A DNA stretch of 64,000 nucleotides from Isoetes taiwanensis (GCA_021234155.1 JAJEKV010000002.1:9744780-9808779), one strand, 5' to 3'; counted from the first letter of the stretch, positions 1 to 12,109 are shown. Made by a program: numbers and translations. Notes: generated by a model from the sequence alone, not told the origin.

Positions 1-39
1 GCAAACAAATGCAAGTGGATACTAGAACAGAATAGAATG

Positions 40-93
40 GATATTTATCATCCACTGAGGCCAATTGGCCTATGTGACCCAAACAAAGAAAGC
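40..93 (-). mobile_element. 3' end of an L1-like non-LTR element (fragment)
   Basis: Read on the minus strand, this short stretch aligns by eye with the 3' end of the element at 18.1-18.2 kb. Both have CTTTCTTTGTT, then a short inverted repeat, then a TGATAAA/CGATAAA-like end. The inverted repeat here is GGCC-AATT-GGCC, whereas the other copy has AACCC-GATT-GGGTT, so the stem is kept while its bases differ. That is what a structured LINE 3' end recognised by its reverse transcriptase would look like. The family assignment is inference; no coding sequence accompanies it. Confidence 0.4.
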
Positions 94-363
94 AAGTGTA
101 TAATTACTGCCAGGATTAAAAAACCCTCGCCCTTAAGGGTTTTCAAAGAAAAAACCTTGCTAGTAGTAGATATGCAATATTGAGAACGGTCATATTTTTC
201 CTAAATGCAATACCATTTTGCTGTAAAATAGCAAGTGTATAATTACTGCCAGGATTAAAAAACCCTCGCCCCTAAGGGTTTTCAAAGAAAAAACCTTGCT
301 AGTAGTAGATATGCAATATTGAGAACGGTTATATTTTTCCTAAATGCAATACCATTTTGCTGT
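91..363. repeat. 134-bp tandem duplication (two copies)
   Basis: Copy one is 91-224 and copy two is 230-363, offset by 139 bases and differing at only a few positions, so the duplication is recent. Each copy carries a small inverted repeat, AAAACCCT followed by AGGGTTTT. A related hairpin occurs near 14,835 and 55,147, so the unit belongs to a dispersed repeat family. Confidence 0.9.
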
Positions 364-2542
364 GAGGTATATCTACATGTCAACTGCCTTTTTATTCAAT
401 TTCTGATGCAACAGCCTTTGAATTCATGTTGAAACAAACTCAGCTCATCTATCTGAGTGCAAATACTTTATCTCTCTATCTATATCCACTTGTACTTCTG
501 CAACAAATTGCTTGAATTTCATCCATAATATTCATCAATACACTGATGTCATACTTCCTACATATTCATTAATAAAGTTGTTATTGATAAAAGGGAGGGT
601 TAGGCTCAGATTTGCCATAGCTATGACATTCAGTTCTCTATGGCTATATGTTTATGTATTTCCTTAATCTCTGGATGGCTAGAATCAGGAGATTCCAAAG
701 CTCATTTTAGCCGCTATTGTTCCTATTCAGGATCATGACAAAGGCAAGAAGAGGGGTCACAATCAACAGCTGCAGCGTTACATGCCTAATTCTAGCAAAT
801 CAATTATGCATATAAAATAAGGAAACATGTAGTGCTACAAAACAACTGCAGGGGGTTGCAAATCATATAATTAGGGTAAAACTGCATCTCATCATATCGA
901 GTGGTGACACCTAGGACCAAAAGATCAAGACCTAAAATTAATCTTTGCAACCAAAACAGTGCTCGGCACGGGCATCAATTGAGTATTAATAATATTGCTT
1001 AGGCTGCTATTCTGGTGTCCTGATTATTTTGCATACATAAGTAGCCACATTTGGTCATAGACGGAGCTTATAGCACCGGAACAAATCTAAAAGTTGCAAT
1101 CCACTACACACCAAGTCTAGTTACGCTCATGTACTGAATTTTGTAAAGCATATTTCTGTAGCAATTTGTATAGTTTTGTTGTGAGCTTGTAGTAGACTCC
1201 AATTGATTGTAGACCATAGCTTATATCTCACCATGCTAGAGCTAGGGTTTTGGAAAAAAAAATGGTTTTTACTAGCATATGAATATTGAAGTAAGCAACA
1301 ATGTTCCACTTGAGGCAACTTTGGCATCTCGATCTTTAGTGTAGATTTGTTTTTTCATGGCTCTCCTAATGATCATGGAGATTCATCTTGAAGGAGGTTT
1401 TTGTATATCATTTAGTGACTTTAGAGCTAATACTGGCTTCAATTTTGTTTACTTCTCTTTGAATGGCTTCAATTTTCTTTACCTTCTCTCGTGGGATCTT
1501 GAAGCAGAATCCACTGGAACAGAGCCGATTTGGGCAAATTTCTTATCCTCATTTGTTCTTCTACACAAATGCCATATCAAGAAAGAATTGGTAGCTTACA
1601 CCATTGAATGCTCTGATTATTCGCTTACCAAACTATTCACTGCCATGGAATTTGGCGACACCTAATTACAGCATCAAACGACAAGATTGCCTTGAAAAAA
1701 ATGTAGCAATAAAGGAAAACGTCAACACTTGTGATTTATCAGATCAGAAGTTGAAGAGCAATAATTAGGCAGACTGTCCACTGCCAATATCAGACGACCA
1801 TAAAGAGCGAAGCAACAAAACATGGCACCAAAAGGTCGATTTGGTTTACAGTGCAGAAACTTGAAGTAAGTCTCCATTCCCTTTTTCTATGCAACGTTTG
1901 AATTGTATCCAGCCCTGGACCCTTTTACATTTCTTCAAAATCTCTCTCTTCCTTTACGATATCCACGTCTCTTTGCAAAATTTTGGCTCCGGCTTCGAGG
2001 TCTAAGCTTATGCTACTACATGGACTCTGGATTTTGCTCTGATGGCACTTCCAAGTTTGAAGAAATCACATCACAAGAAGAAAGAAACAATATCCAGAGT
2101 AAAACTGAGAATAAAAGCTCGGCAAAACATGCCAGCCAGAGCCTAGATTTATTTTGCAACTGCCAGGCTTTGAGGAAGAAGTTAATCCCCCAGGAGAGCC
2201 CATTATATCTGATAAATGGGGGAGCCTTTTAGAACTGGTTCACATGCAATTGTAGCTGGGAAAAGACCCGTTATACCATGTTCAAATTGGTGATGGTCGG
2301 TGATGGTGGGCGTAAAAGGGCATGGCATTTTACATGAGGGTGAGGGCGTCGATGATGCATGTGTATCCAGCCTTAGGGCACGCCAATTTATTTGGCGTAA
2401 TGGGCGAGCTTGGGGTTTTACCCCTTTAACCAATAAGCTTCAAGGCAACTTTACTCTGATTGAAGCCCTTTTCAAAAAATCCACCGACAAAAAAATTAAT
2501 ATCAAGTATAGCCTGTGGGGACTTGAAAATATTTGTTCTCCC
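364..2542. other. Intergenic, no supported gene
   Basis: The stretch is AT-rich and carries only short open frames. A 102-residue plus-strand frame at 1357-1665 shows no recognisable domain. Nothing else is supported before the Copia LTR. Confidence 0.6.
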
Positions 2543-2764
2543 TATTTAGAATATGTTCCCGATATGCACAACGGCAATCTTGCTGACGTAGGCAGATCAG
2601 TGATGTGGCCCAAAGGGTGTGACCATTCCAAAAGTTGTGTCCCTCTGTACAAAGTTATGTCTATTAGTTTAGGTGTCTGTGTCTCTTCGTAACTATATAA
2701 TATATCTGCGGTGGGCAGAATTCCCAACCAAATCAATCTATTACTTCCGTTGTTCTTTTTGTCA
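2543..2764 (+). repeat. 5' LTR of the Copia element
   Basis: This 222-bp repeat matches 3789-4010. It contains a TATATAATATA-like stretch near 2692 that may be the promoter, and ends in TGTCA directly before the primer-binding site. Confidence 0.9.
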
Positions 2765-2779
2765 TGGTATCAGAGCCCC
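2765..2779 (+). other. Primer-binding site (initiator Met tRNA)
   Basis: TGGTATCAGAGCC directly follows the left LTR. This is the standard plant Copia primer-binding site pairing with the 3' end of initiator methionine tRNA. Confidence 0.9.
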
Positions 2780-2941
2780 TTGTGGGCTGATCTTGGAGAA
2801 GAGCATCGATTCTACACCAATGGGCTAAAGGCTCTTCATCAAAATCATGGGCAGATTATCCTTGTGGGGAGCCGCTGCCGTGAAGCCTGAATTGGCTTAG
2901 TCGCTAATTCTGGAAGTGCTAATTTGGTGTGAATTCAAGAG

Positions 2942-3720
2942 ATGGCAGCCAGCGTGATTGTTGAGAAGAAATCGATTGAGAGATTTAATGGACAAGGGTT
3001 TTATATCTGGAAGATAAGAATGAGATTCTTTTTTTTCAAAGAAACCTGTGGAATATCGTGGAAGGTATTGAGAAGAAGCCTGCAACTACAGATGATGCTG
3101 CAAAGTGGCAAATTTGTCATAATAAGGCATATGATCTGATTGTGGAAGCTTTAGGCAATCAGCAAGTACTGCATGTGAGTAGCAAGGATTCGACTTATGA
3201 TGCTTGGAAAACATTAATGGATATCTATGAATCAAAGGAGGAATCCATGAAGGTGTTCTTGCGCCAAGAATTTAGAAGCTTTCACATCGAAGAAGATGAG
3301 AAGATTGGAGAAGCAATGTGCAGATTCAGAACTCTTGTGCAACAATTGGCTGCTATAGGAGATCATGTGGATTCTGATTATCAAGTGGCTACACTCATAA
3401 ATAATTTACCAGATTCGTTTGGGCAATTGAGGTAACTCTGAGTAATCATGATAATCTAACCCTTGACCAGGTAATAGCTTCTATTTTGAAAGAAGAAATG
3501 CATCGAAAGAAGAAGGGGAACGTATCACTAGATCTGAAGGAAAAGGCATTTCTGGCAATGAACAAACAAAAGAAGAAACTAAGTCCAGAAGAATTGAAGA
3601 AAATGCGCCCGCCAAAGGCCATTATGTGAAGGATTGTCCAAAGAATTCTGAGCATGGGCATGAGGAGCAAGCAAATTGTATCAGTGATAAATTCTTTTAG
3701 ATCCCGTGGGAGTAGTATTT
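2942..3720 (+). pseudogene. Copia gag pseudogene (UBN2-type gag with half a zinc knuckle)
   Basis: Translation starts MAASVIVEKKSIERFNGQGF, the typical opening of plant Copia gag (the RFNGxGFYxWK motif). The frame shifts near 3055 to read NIVEGIEKKPATTDDAAKW, followed by the UBN2-type core with QVLHVSSKDSTYDAWKTL and INNLPDSFGQLR. A stop or second frameshift at 3433 precedes DQVIASILKEE. The nucleocapsid knuckle survives only as its second half, GHYVKDCPKN; the two leading cysteines are deleted. At least two frameshifts and the partial knuckle mean it cannot encode a working gag. It lies wholly between the two LTRs. Confidence 0.85.
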
Positions 3721-3788
3721 GAAACTTCAGTGGAAGTAGCGTGCAGTTGTATATGTGAAGAACTCTGTGCATACGCTGACAGTGGAAG

Positions 3789-4010
3789 TGTTTAGAATAT
3801 GTCCCCGATATGCACAGTGGCAATCTTGCTGACGTAGGCAGATAAGTGACGTGGCCCAAAGGGTATGACCATTCCAAAAGTTGTGTCTCTCTGCACAGAG
3901 TTATGTCTATTAGCTTAGGTGTCTGTGTCTCTTCGTAACTATATAATGTATCTGCGCTGGGCAGAATTCCCAACTAAATCAATCTATTACTTCCGATGTT
4001 CTTTTTGTCA
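3789..4010 (+). repeat. 3' LTR of the Copia element
   Basis: It begins TGTTTAGAATATG and ends TTTTTGTCA. It follows a short purine-rich tract (GTGGAAG) that fits a polypurine tract. It is a diverged partner of 2543-2764. Confidence 0.9.
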
Positions 4011-7000
4011 CTTCCTAGCAAGGAAGAAGAATAAACAAGGGAGACTTGTATCTGGACATGGACTCATCAGCCTGTTTAACATTTTTACCAAGGGTACAAC
4101 TTGCTTTAATTCACACAATAGCATTGCCCTCATTCTTCAACAACAGGCTAGTACCTCATAGGGCTAGCTAATCCATGGTAATTCATTACCAAAAACAATG
4201 CTTTCTACACCACAAAATCCAACATGTCTAATGTCTAACACCTGATGCAGAAACTGTCCACAAAATCCCTGTAAAGCTAAGACATTCCCTGACTTGAAAG
4301 GCCTCTATATAATTGATCATGTTTTTATCACTCATCATCCTTTATTTATGCATGGTTTCACATTTGACTTGCTTTCAGCTCCAGTGGATTTTAAACTTCA
4401 CAGCCTGAAGTTGTTTCTTTCTAGTTTATGGGATTCAGCTAACTTCTTTTTCACTTTAAATTTTCAGGTTGTAAAGAATGATAATGTTAACCTCTACATC
4501 CCTATGCACCAGCCAATAAATAAGAAAAAATTGTCCAACATTATGTGTGGATTGCCATGAACGTATTGGTTGTTTGTGGCAAGTTTATGGCAAAACTTGC
4601 GACATTCACCAATGTCAAAATAGGATACTCAAGCTATTTTGATACTTGGAGCCTGATATAGAAGATGCATCTTGACACAAACAGTTTACAACGTAATTAA
4701 CAGTCATTTTTTGTAGATTCATTCAGAAACCCAGGTAAATATTATAAAATCATAGAAGATTTTCATAACAAATATAATTTGGATAGAAGAGCATCTTAAA
4801 CACACCATAGGGGACAACATCAGACGTGTTCCAAAGCATCCTTTGCAAGGCAACCTTGCTGCTTGGGCATACACAACTGCAACAAAGCAAGAACCTCATT
4901 GCATCTCACATTTGAGTAAGAAAAATAGCAAAGTTGTTCCCTACTTGAAATTGATCTCATCGTAACATGGGAAGCTTGAGTTGGACTAGATACTCCTCAT
5001 AGATGATGATCAGTGAAGTATTGAAGTTGAGAATACCCTGCACCTACCCCACCTATCACCTTGCAAATTGCTTGATATGCTTGAAACCCTCTAGTAGAAG
5101 CCATTACACAAATTAATGAAAGTTGTGCAACTTAGATAGTTCATCCCTTGATGTTATCTGGCCCTAATTGTGTCCTTAAATCATTACTGAGTTTTGTCGT
5201 ATGAAAATTGTTTATGGTGCAACGCTCGAAACATTATCTTTCTAAAAAGTGCACGCTACTTTACTTGTTGCAGAATTGAATAAGCTGGGACGGAATCCAA
5301 AGATCATAAACCCCATCCATCTAAAGTGTAAATCAGTTGCGGCTTGCTAGATTGGTCACCTAATCAACACTTCAGCATCAACAAAAAATCACTTAGTATG
5401 CCAGCATTACATGATAACATGCATAGAAACTAGCAGAAAGATGTCTTTAGCATGATTTGACAAGGCTATTTGCAACGATTGAAATGCAACTTGGCTTTCC
5501 TCATAACATCAGAGGTGTCTATCTTAACCAAATGCCAGCAAGATTTTTGGCTCCATTAGGAAGAACTTGTGAGACTTCTTGTATTGATTAATGCTCAGAT
5601 GTTGCTGGGGACATCAAATGTTCAGATGCTACTCAGATGCCTTGTCATTCAGCATGCGACCATCTCGATTTCAAAATTGATGACTAAATCATCAACAGAA
5701 AATGGCATAAAGACATGTCCAGATTTATAAACCTCTCCATGCATAACAAGTTGTTCACATTGGGGCTTCTTGTTTTGTCTTTGGCCTTATAGGCCTCAGT
5801 CTATGGTTGATAGATGATGAGGCGATACTAGGTCTGCCACCATCTTACAATAACGTGTAGGCTCTGTTGAAACAGTCAAGCTAGTAACATTTACTCCCCA
5901 GTCAAGCTAGTAACATTCAGCTGTTCTCAAGCCTCTCCTCCTAAGGTCGCTTGTCGCTTCATTGTTTTCCCTCTTTGATTGCGTTCATCGCTCCATCAAT
6001 ATCTTTGATTCCATTATAGCTTCGAAGTTGCTACTTTCGAGTTTGGGTTATGCCTAGCCCTTGGCTTGAGTCATTTTGCTAGTTGTATGCGTGAGGGTTG
6101 TCTTGTTAAATGCCCGAACACTGTTAAGCCTGCATGGAATACCTTCGAGTTGTGATGATCTCGGTTTCCTAGAGTATTTTTTATGACTTTTTCATCGATG
6201 TTATGCTTGTCATCAGTTTGGATTCAGAAGTTCTTGGATGACTAAGGAAGCAGGCTCTTGCCATTTATTGCTTTGATCGGCACACGCTAGTGCAAAACCT
6301 AGCCGCCTTTGCACCTTGATCCCTTATCTATGCCGGAAGCTACAGATTCACCTCAGACAGAAAAGTTTGGGTAGGATTTGCTCGTTTGTGGAGGATTCAA
6401 ATTAACCGAGGAGCTCTATTTTCTTGTTTGCGATCAGATCTGACATCCATTTACTAGTTTATATTTTTCTTTCCAAAGGTAGGTGTAGTTTTGACTTTTT
6501 AGAAACAGAGGAGGATCAAAATCGTGCTTTAGTTGTGGTTGCAACTGGCCGCTAGTTGATTTGGGATCATCATAATTTCCTTTTACTGCCTTGACAAGGA
6601 AGTAGGTGGGGAAACAAACACCCTCATCAACAATTAGATCCTTTATACTTTGCAGAGTATGTGCCAGTCTCTCTATTGCTTGCTTCATGATTCCTTATTC
6701 CAATGGGTAAGTACATTTCTTTCTCACTTACCTCATTGTCTATGAGTCTCTATTTGTTTCTTTGAAGACAACAACCCCAATATCAGAAAGATGATAGTTT
6801 GTTGTTGCTATATCGTACATCATTTAAGATTTTTGACGAGTAAAGGTACGTGTAATATTCTTGGATTCTCTTATTGTTGAGTACGCTGCACGCTTTGTTA
6901 TTGGGCTGCTTCCGGCCAGTTCATGTGACCCAGCTAGGGGTTTGAGCACCAAAGATCACCACAGGACCAGGGCCTGGTGATTATGGGCGAATCGGCAGCA

Positions 7001-7786
7001 TACCATGCATGTTTCAAGTACTTCGGCCCTCTCTCAGCATCTCAGCATCTAAGCCCTTTCTGTTCGAGTAGCATCTGCGAGCATGTTCTAGCATCAAACA
7101 AAACAAGAAGTTAGCAGTTAAATATACCACAGTTTCAGATTCGCCATCAGCAAAGGCTTCCGATTGAGCGAAGGGTCTCCGATCCAGCCCGCCATGCCCT
7201 GTGTCTGCAACGACGAGTTACTTGATTCTGTAGCGAGCATCATCAGCCCGGTTACCTTCATCTCCAGTCCGGTCGTTTCCACAGGCAATTTGATTTATTG
7301 TGGACACCCTCAGCTCGGTTACCTCCACATGTTTATTTTATGATCCGGCCAGTTGACCACCACCTTACAGTATAGTTCAGCAATGACAAGCCTTTGCCCA
7401 GCTCGGACTGCTTAGTAGCTCTCTTTCTAAGAGCCAACCCACCCAGCTCTGTCTATACCTAGCATCTGTCAGGCAGATTCGCTTGGGAGTTTCTTTCATC
7501 ATATCAAGCAGTCCTGTCCAGGTCACACCATATCCAATAAGTTGGTTTGCTCTACTTATTTGCTTTGTCTTGCTTTTATTCTTGCATAGTAGGTCGGGAT
7601 TTGTCCCTCTCTTGCTTTTCCTTCATCCCCTCTCGCCCAGCTTTCTCCTACCACATCCACGAATCTGTCTATCCCAATCAACGTTCCAGATGACTCTGAA
7701 AAGCCGCCATCTATCCCAATCAACGCTCCGTGATGACTCCTAAAGCCGCTTTTTGATGCCCGTCCCTACCAACCCCAAAGATCCGA
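4011..7786. other. Intergenic, no supported gene
   Basis: Long AT-rich non-coding sequence. The only repeat I note is a 19-bp direct duplication at 5873-5891 and 5899-5917. Open frames at 4294, 6434 and 7483 have no recognisable domain and are probably chance. Confidence 0.55.
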
Positions 7787-7948
7787 GAGATAGATAGTAT
7801 TTTAACGTCACGCCACTAGGCAACATCCAAAAGGATATGTGAGATAGATAGTATTTTAACGTCACGCCACTAGGCAACATCCAAAAGGACATGTGAGATA
7901 GATAGTATTTTAACGTCACGCCACTAGGCAACATCCAAAAGGACATGT
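7787..7948. repeat. 3 x 54-bp tandem repeat
   Basis: Three head-to-tail units begin at 7787, 7841 and 7895, each starting GAGATAGATAGTATT and ending GACATGT (GATATGT in the first). They are almost identical, so the array is young. Because 54 is a multiple of three, the minus strand gives an apparently repeated peptide, which is an artefact of the array. Confidence 0.95.
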
Positions 7949-8172
7949 GACCACACACCACACTGCATTACTTGGTTGGGCCTTGCCCCCAACCACTTTA
8001 CATTATGTCTTGTGGGTTTTCACGCCCAACAGTTCAAAGTGCGATTCTGGGCAGTCTCGAACTCGAGACCTATAGTTGCTAGATGTAGTGTGTTGCCACT
8101 AGACTAATGCTCAGAATATTCTAGCACTAGGCATCTTTCTAGACTTTATAAATCCATCATTCAAACAAATGC

Positions 8173-8953
8173 TTGGACCAGATGGTGTGACCTACAACAC
8201 TTTGCTTGATTGTCTCTGCAAAGACAATAAAAATGGAAGAGGCTCTTGAGGATATGGTAAGGGTCGTATCCCTGATTCTATAACATACAACGTACTTGTT
8301 AATTGCCCTTTTTCAAAATGTTGGTACAAGGGAATACCCTCTTGATGGTTATGCAAAGCAGGTTGGCTTGCAAAGTATATGACACAATAGTGCATAAGGA
8401 TGTGATGAAGGACAATCTGACTAAAGGCCCATCTATGAAGAACATTTCTGAGGTTACTATGCTTAATGTGGTTACTTTTAATATTTTGTTCAATCACCTT
8501 TGTAAGAAACAATGTCTAAATGAATCACTCACCTTTTTCAGGAAATTAATATCAAGAAGAATAACTCTTGAATTAATCACTCTAATACATGCATGTGCAA
8601 GGCAAAGCAGCTAAAGGATGCTCAAAAGCTATTTCAAGAAATGAGTAATAGCAAGATGCACCCAACACAATCATATTCAACATTTTGATGGATGGATTAT
8701 GTAGGCTAAAGCTGGTAGGTTGGAAGAGGCATGTATATTGTTCAAGGACATGATTGTTGAAGGATTTTTGCAGATATACAATATACTCTTGAATAGCTTA
8801 TGCAAGGCAACAAAAATTAAAGTCCTTGGCATTACGAACGAGAAAGGTTGCACTGCAAATATTGTTATATGTAACAGCCTCCTTGATGGATTGGGCAAGA
8901 TAATTGGGTTGGTTGGTGCAAAAACATTGTCATATAATGCACTACATGAATGA
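8173..8953 (+). pseudogene. Pentatricopeptide repeat (PPR) protein remnant, P-class
   Basis: Switching frames, the plus strand spells consecutive 35-residue PPR units: PDGVTYNTLLDCLCKDNK, PDSITYNVLVN, NVVTFNILFNHLCKK, then an ALKDAQKLFQEM-like unit, IIFNILMDGLCR, GRLEEACILFKDM and YNILLNSLCKATK. PPR proteins bind organellar RNA and act in its editing, splicing or stability. Here the reading frame is broken several times, with stops inside units, and no start or targeting peptide is visible. It is therefore a decayed piece of a P-class PPR gene, not a functional one. The spacing of the YN-L and LCK motifs makes the family assignment firm. Confidence 0.85.
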
Positions 8954-9429
8954 GTGATTGGCCGAATTATATATCATTATGACATTAACACATTATATGT
9001 GCTCTCAATTTAGAATGAAATTATACCACTCCTTCCTCCATAACATTAAATCAACAGTTTAATCGCTCGCAGATGGCACCTTGTAGTTCAGATGCTTTTC
9101 TTCTAAGGTCATATTAAACCTTTAGCATTACTTCGTAGCCACGTTTAATGCTTTAATACCCTCTCCAACTTTATAATCCTTTACTAAGCGGGCATTGCAT
9201 TACTAAGCATTAGACTTTAACACTGATAAATTTCTTCTAGTTATATCCTTAAACCCGGTAACTATTTGTTGTACACTACAATGACACCTCACCTTGAGAA
9301 TCAAGATGCAATCCATGATTGAAGTGAACCATAAATGCTTCAAATGTAGCCTACCATTAAAGATGGACTCTAAGTGATTTAGATAAGAAAGTTATATGTG
9401 TGATATTATTATTATTACAAGAAATTTAT

Positions 9430-9453
9430 CGCGGCGGCCTTACGGCCGCCGCG
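9430..9453. repeat. Perfect GC-rich hairpin
   Basis: CGCGGCGGCC (9430-9439) and its exact reverse complement (9444-9453) flank a TTAC loop in otherwise AT-rich sequence. The preceding TACAAGAAATTTA resembles the end of a CACTA-type transposon (CACTACAAGAAA...). No partner terminus was found, so the transposon reading is only a suggestion. Confidence 0.7.
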
Positions 9454-9529
9454 AACATTTCTCTTCTCCAACTACTGTAAAAAGAATTTTTGTGCCAAGT
9501 CGAATAGTTCTCAATTCTGGAAAACCTTT

Positions 9530-9625
9530 GAATGTGAAATAACATGCAGGAGTTGAACCTGCACAATTGCCATTTGTTTTGTGCCCGTATGATAGATAGG
9601 TGCTATAACCGACTACCATGGGATT
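9530..9625 (-). repeat. tRNA-like sequence (possible SINE or tRNA pseudogene)
   Basis: On the minus strand a D-arm-like TAGTCGGTTATAGC is followed about 45 bases later by TGCAGGTTCAACTCCTGCA, a perfect T-arm with a five-base stem. These look like the A and B boxes of an internal Pol III promoter. I cannot build a matching acceptor stem or a sensible anticodon stem, so a functional tRNA is unlikely. A tRNA-derived SINE head or a degenerate organelle-type tRNA are alternatives. Confidence 0.35.
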
Positions 9626-9639
9626 CACATTATTACCAT

Positions 9640-12030
9640 TGCCATCATTTGTTTTATTTTATTGTTGCATCCGATGACAAATAGGTTTTTGGGCATTGGA
9701 TGGGGGCTAAACAATAAAAATAATGCCACCCATGCAATACCACGCCTAATGGAAAGATGCAAGAACGACATGAATGTGATGTAGAAATTTGTTGTTGGCT
9801 ATTATTTTTAAGGAATACTCCCACCGCCGTTAGTGGAAATCGACTAATTTGCTCTATCATATCATATCAGATATACAATTATTTCATGGGGGCATGTGCT
9901 TAACATGGGGTCATATATATAAGATTGATCCCCTCCGCTCATCCAAAAATGGAGGGCCACAAAGTTGCCACCTCATTGAGTGTATGGGGGCATGCATGGG
10001 CATGCACCCTATGTTTCAACCGTCGGATGGGTGCGGGGGGTAAATCCTTGCCATCCAATTCAATTCTTAAGAAACTGCGCTAAATTTAGTTAATACCGTT
10101 TATTATATCATTTATTATATTAAAGAATGATGTGGCGAGTACTAAAAAAGTGTGGCAAGGCATTAATTTTGAAGTGATGGTACGAATATGAGGTGGCATG
10201 AAATACGAAGGCATCTTTTAGTTCCCAAATTTCTCCGATGCTCGATCCGTCAGATAGGGCTTTGTTGCAAAACTCTTGCTCCAAGCTATGGCGTCTTAAG
10301 CTTTTGAAAACAGGTTGCGACATTGGGAAATAGCGGAATTGGGTGAAGTGTCCACTATGGCTAGGCATGATAAAATAGGGCGGCCAAGATGGCAAGGATT
10401 TTTGAGCTGCATTCTTGCCGCCACCTGGCCGTGGTCGTCTCATGACATCTTTGACGCTTGGCTCTCCTCTATCCGGTAACAACCCACTTCTTTTTCTTAT
10501 TTTCTTAGCTTTCAAGATACCGAAGAATCTGGTCTTTTACTACTCCAATCGCTATTATCTCGGGTTTCTAGGTGCCATGACATGAAGTCGGTGCCACAAA
10601 GTCAATGGCGACCGCATGGATAGCCTTGATTTGGGAAATGGCCGAGATTAGGAAAGGGAGCAGATTTAACATGTGATCCTTTCTATGTGAATGGATTCAA
10701 TGCCTACCGGATGCATTATATGTCAAGAGATCCAACAAATAGAGCAAAGGTGAGTAGGTTTAATGCAAAGAAGTTGTTGGATTAGGCCTCACAAGGGAAG
10801 CAACCACGGGCTTACAATGATGGAGGATATAATGCCATTCAAATCAGACCGTGGGTTTATGATGAAACATCCTTTAGAGTAAGCACAAAGATCACCACCT
10901 CATTTTACGGCAATCTTGTTTGCATCACATGGTATTCTCGAATCGATCTTAAAAATGGTTTACATTATCACGGTTTTCTAAGTTCGTGGCTCGGATCCAA
11001 AAAATGTTTTTCTCATTGCATCATTTTATTGCTTTTGTCGTGTCGGAAGCCGCAGAAGCATGGACTCGGATTGTTGTTGTGTTTTGAATAATAATTATGC
11101 CTCTTATGGAGGCAAGCCTAAATATGTAGAATGGGCAAGATAAGCAGGGGTCCGGTTTATTCCAAGATGCATTTTACTCGATCCCACAATAAAAGGTTAC
11201 TACAAAGATTACATCAAGGTGGGTCTTAATTCTCTCGTTTGTCACCGTCATACATAAAATGCCTTTGGCTAAAATCTCGTTATTATTTTGTTGCGATCGT
11301 TCTTAGCAGAGTCAACACTATTACCGAGTCCGCTATTCGGGTGATCCTACTATTTTCTAGGTTGGGAGTGATGAACGGTTTTCTTCGCTGCCGAGTGATC
11401 CTTCTGAAACACTCTTGAGGTGAGTTTTTTTTTATCAATAGAGTATTTTTAAGGGAATCTCTTTGACAAGATTTTGAATTCCGTGTATGGATCGAGAAAT
11501 GGCATCATTCGTCAAGTCCATAGATCATATGAAACCTTTAGTAACTAGAATTAGATATTTAATATGTGTAAACGAGGCAAGGTACTTCAATAAAGTTATT
11601 TTATTGTCTTTGGAATAGCCTTAGCCTAGCATATATAGAAACGGACAAAAAAAGGCAACCGGTTTAGAAAAGCGAAGGGAGATACCTGCTTTCATGCTTA
11701 AATATCGGTGCGGCTTCTTTTATTTGCTCTAACTCAATGAAACTAGGTATTCAACCGACCTATTTATTCATTTCAAGATCTTATTAAGCGATCGACACGT
11801 TGCTTAGTCTTACGAGACGTGTGTGTGTAATCTTATCTAACCTCGGATAATATTGTGATCATTATTCAAACTCTATCCGATCCAATATTCTTGATTTGTG
11901 GCAAGATATAATAAAAGAAAGTACGGTGTCTTCCATATAGACATCTGGCATATATTCTTGATTGATTTGTGGCCAGAAAAATATAGTGTTTCAAAATTCA
12001 TAAAGAAAACCACAAAACGATTTACACGTA
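9640..12030. other. Decayed repeat, possible transposon-coding traces
   Basis: Some plus-strand segments read like broken coding sequence when frames are switched, for example FYVNGFNAYRMHYMSRDPTN near 10,690 and VRFIPRCILLDPTIKGYY near 11,150. Each is followed by stops. I cannot name the family. A 131-residue minus-strand frame at 10,120-10,515 shows no domain. Confidence 0.3.
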
Positions 12031-12031
12031 G

Positions 12032-12109
12032 AACCGCATAAATGCCATCCTTATCCTTACCGTACACTTGTAAACCGCATAAATGCCATCCTTATCCTTA
12101 CCGTACACT
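12032..12109. repeat. 37-bp tandem duplication
   Basis: AACCGCATAAATGCC...CGTACACT occurs at 12,032-12,068 and again at 12,073-12,109, with no difference noticed between copies. Confidence 0.9.

Larger units (their letters stand above)
2543..4010 (+). mobile_element. Internally deleted Ty1/Copia retrotransposon with both LTRs
   Basis: Two direct repeats of 222 bp (2543-2764 and 3789-4010) differ by about 15 positions in a hand count, or roughly 93% identity. Both end in TGTCA. The right one starts TG, while the left has decayed to TA. Immediately after the left LTR is the primer-binding site TGGTATCAGAGCC, complementary to the initiator Met tRNA as in plant Copia elements. A purine-rich tract precedes the right LTR. 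The interior of about 1.0 kb holds only a broken gag; protease, integrase, reverse transcriptase and RNase H are absent. It could move only with proteins supplied in trans. Flanks (tctcc / cttcc) give no clean target duplication, which fits age. Confidence 0.9.

Noticed and set aside
7787-7948. Possible CRISPR-like array
   Set aside because: Units are contiguous with no unique spacers, and the context is a plant nuclear genome.
7740-7961. Minus-strand frame with an apparently repeated 18-residue peptide (SFWMLPSGV...)
   Set aside because: It is only the translation of the 3 x 54-bp DNA repeat, whose unit is divisible by three. No start context or homologue supports a protein.
10120-10515. 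131-residue minus-strand open frame
   Set aside because: No recognisable motif, and the surrounding plus strand carries decayed transposon-like pieces.
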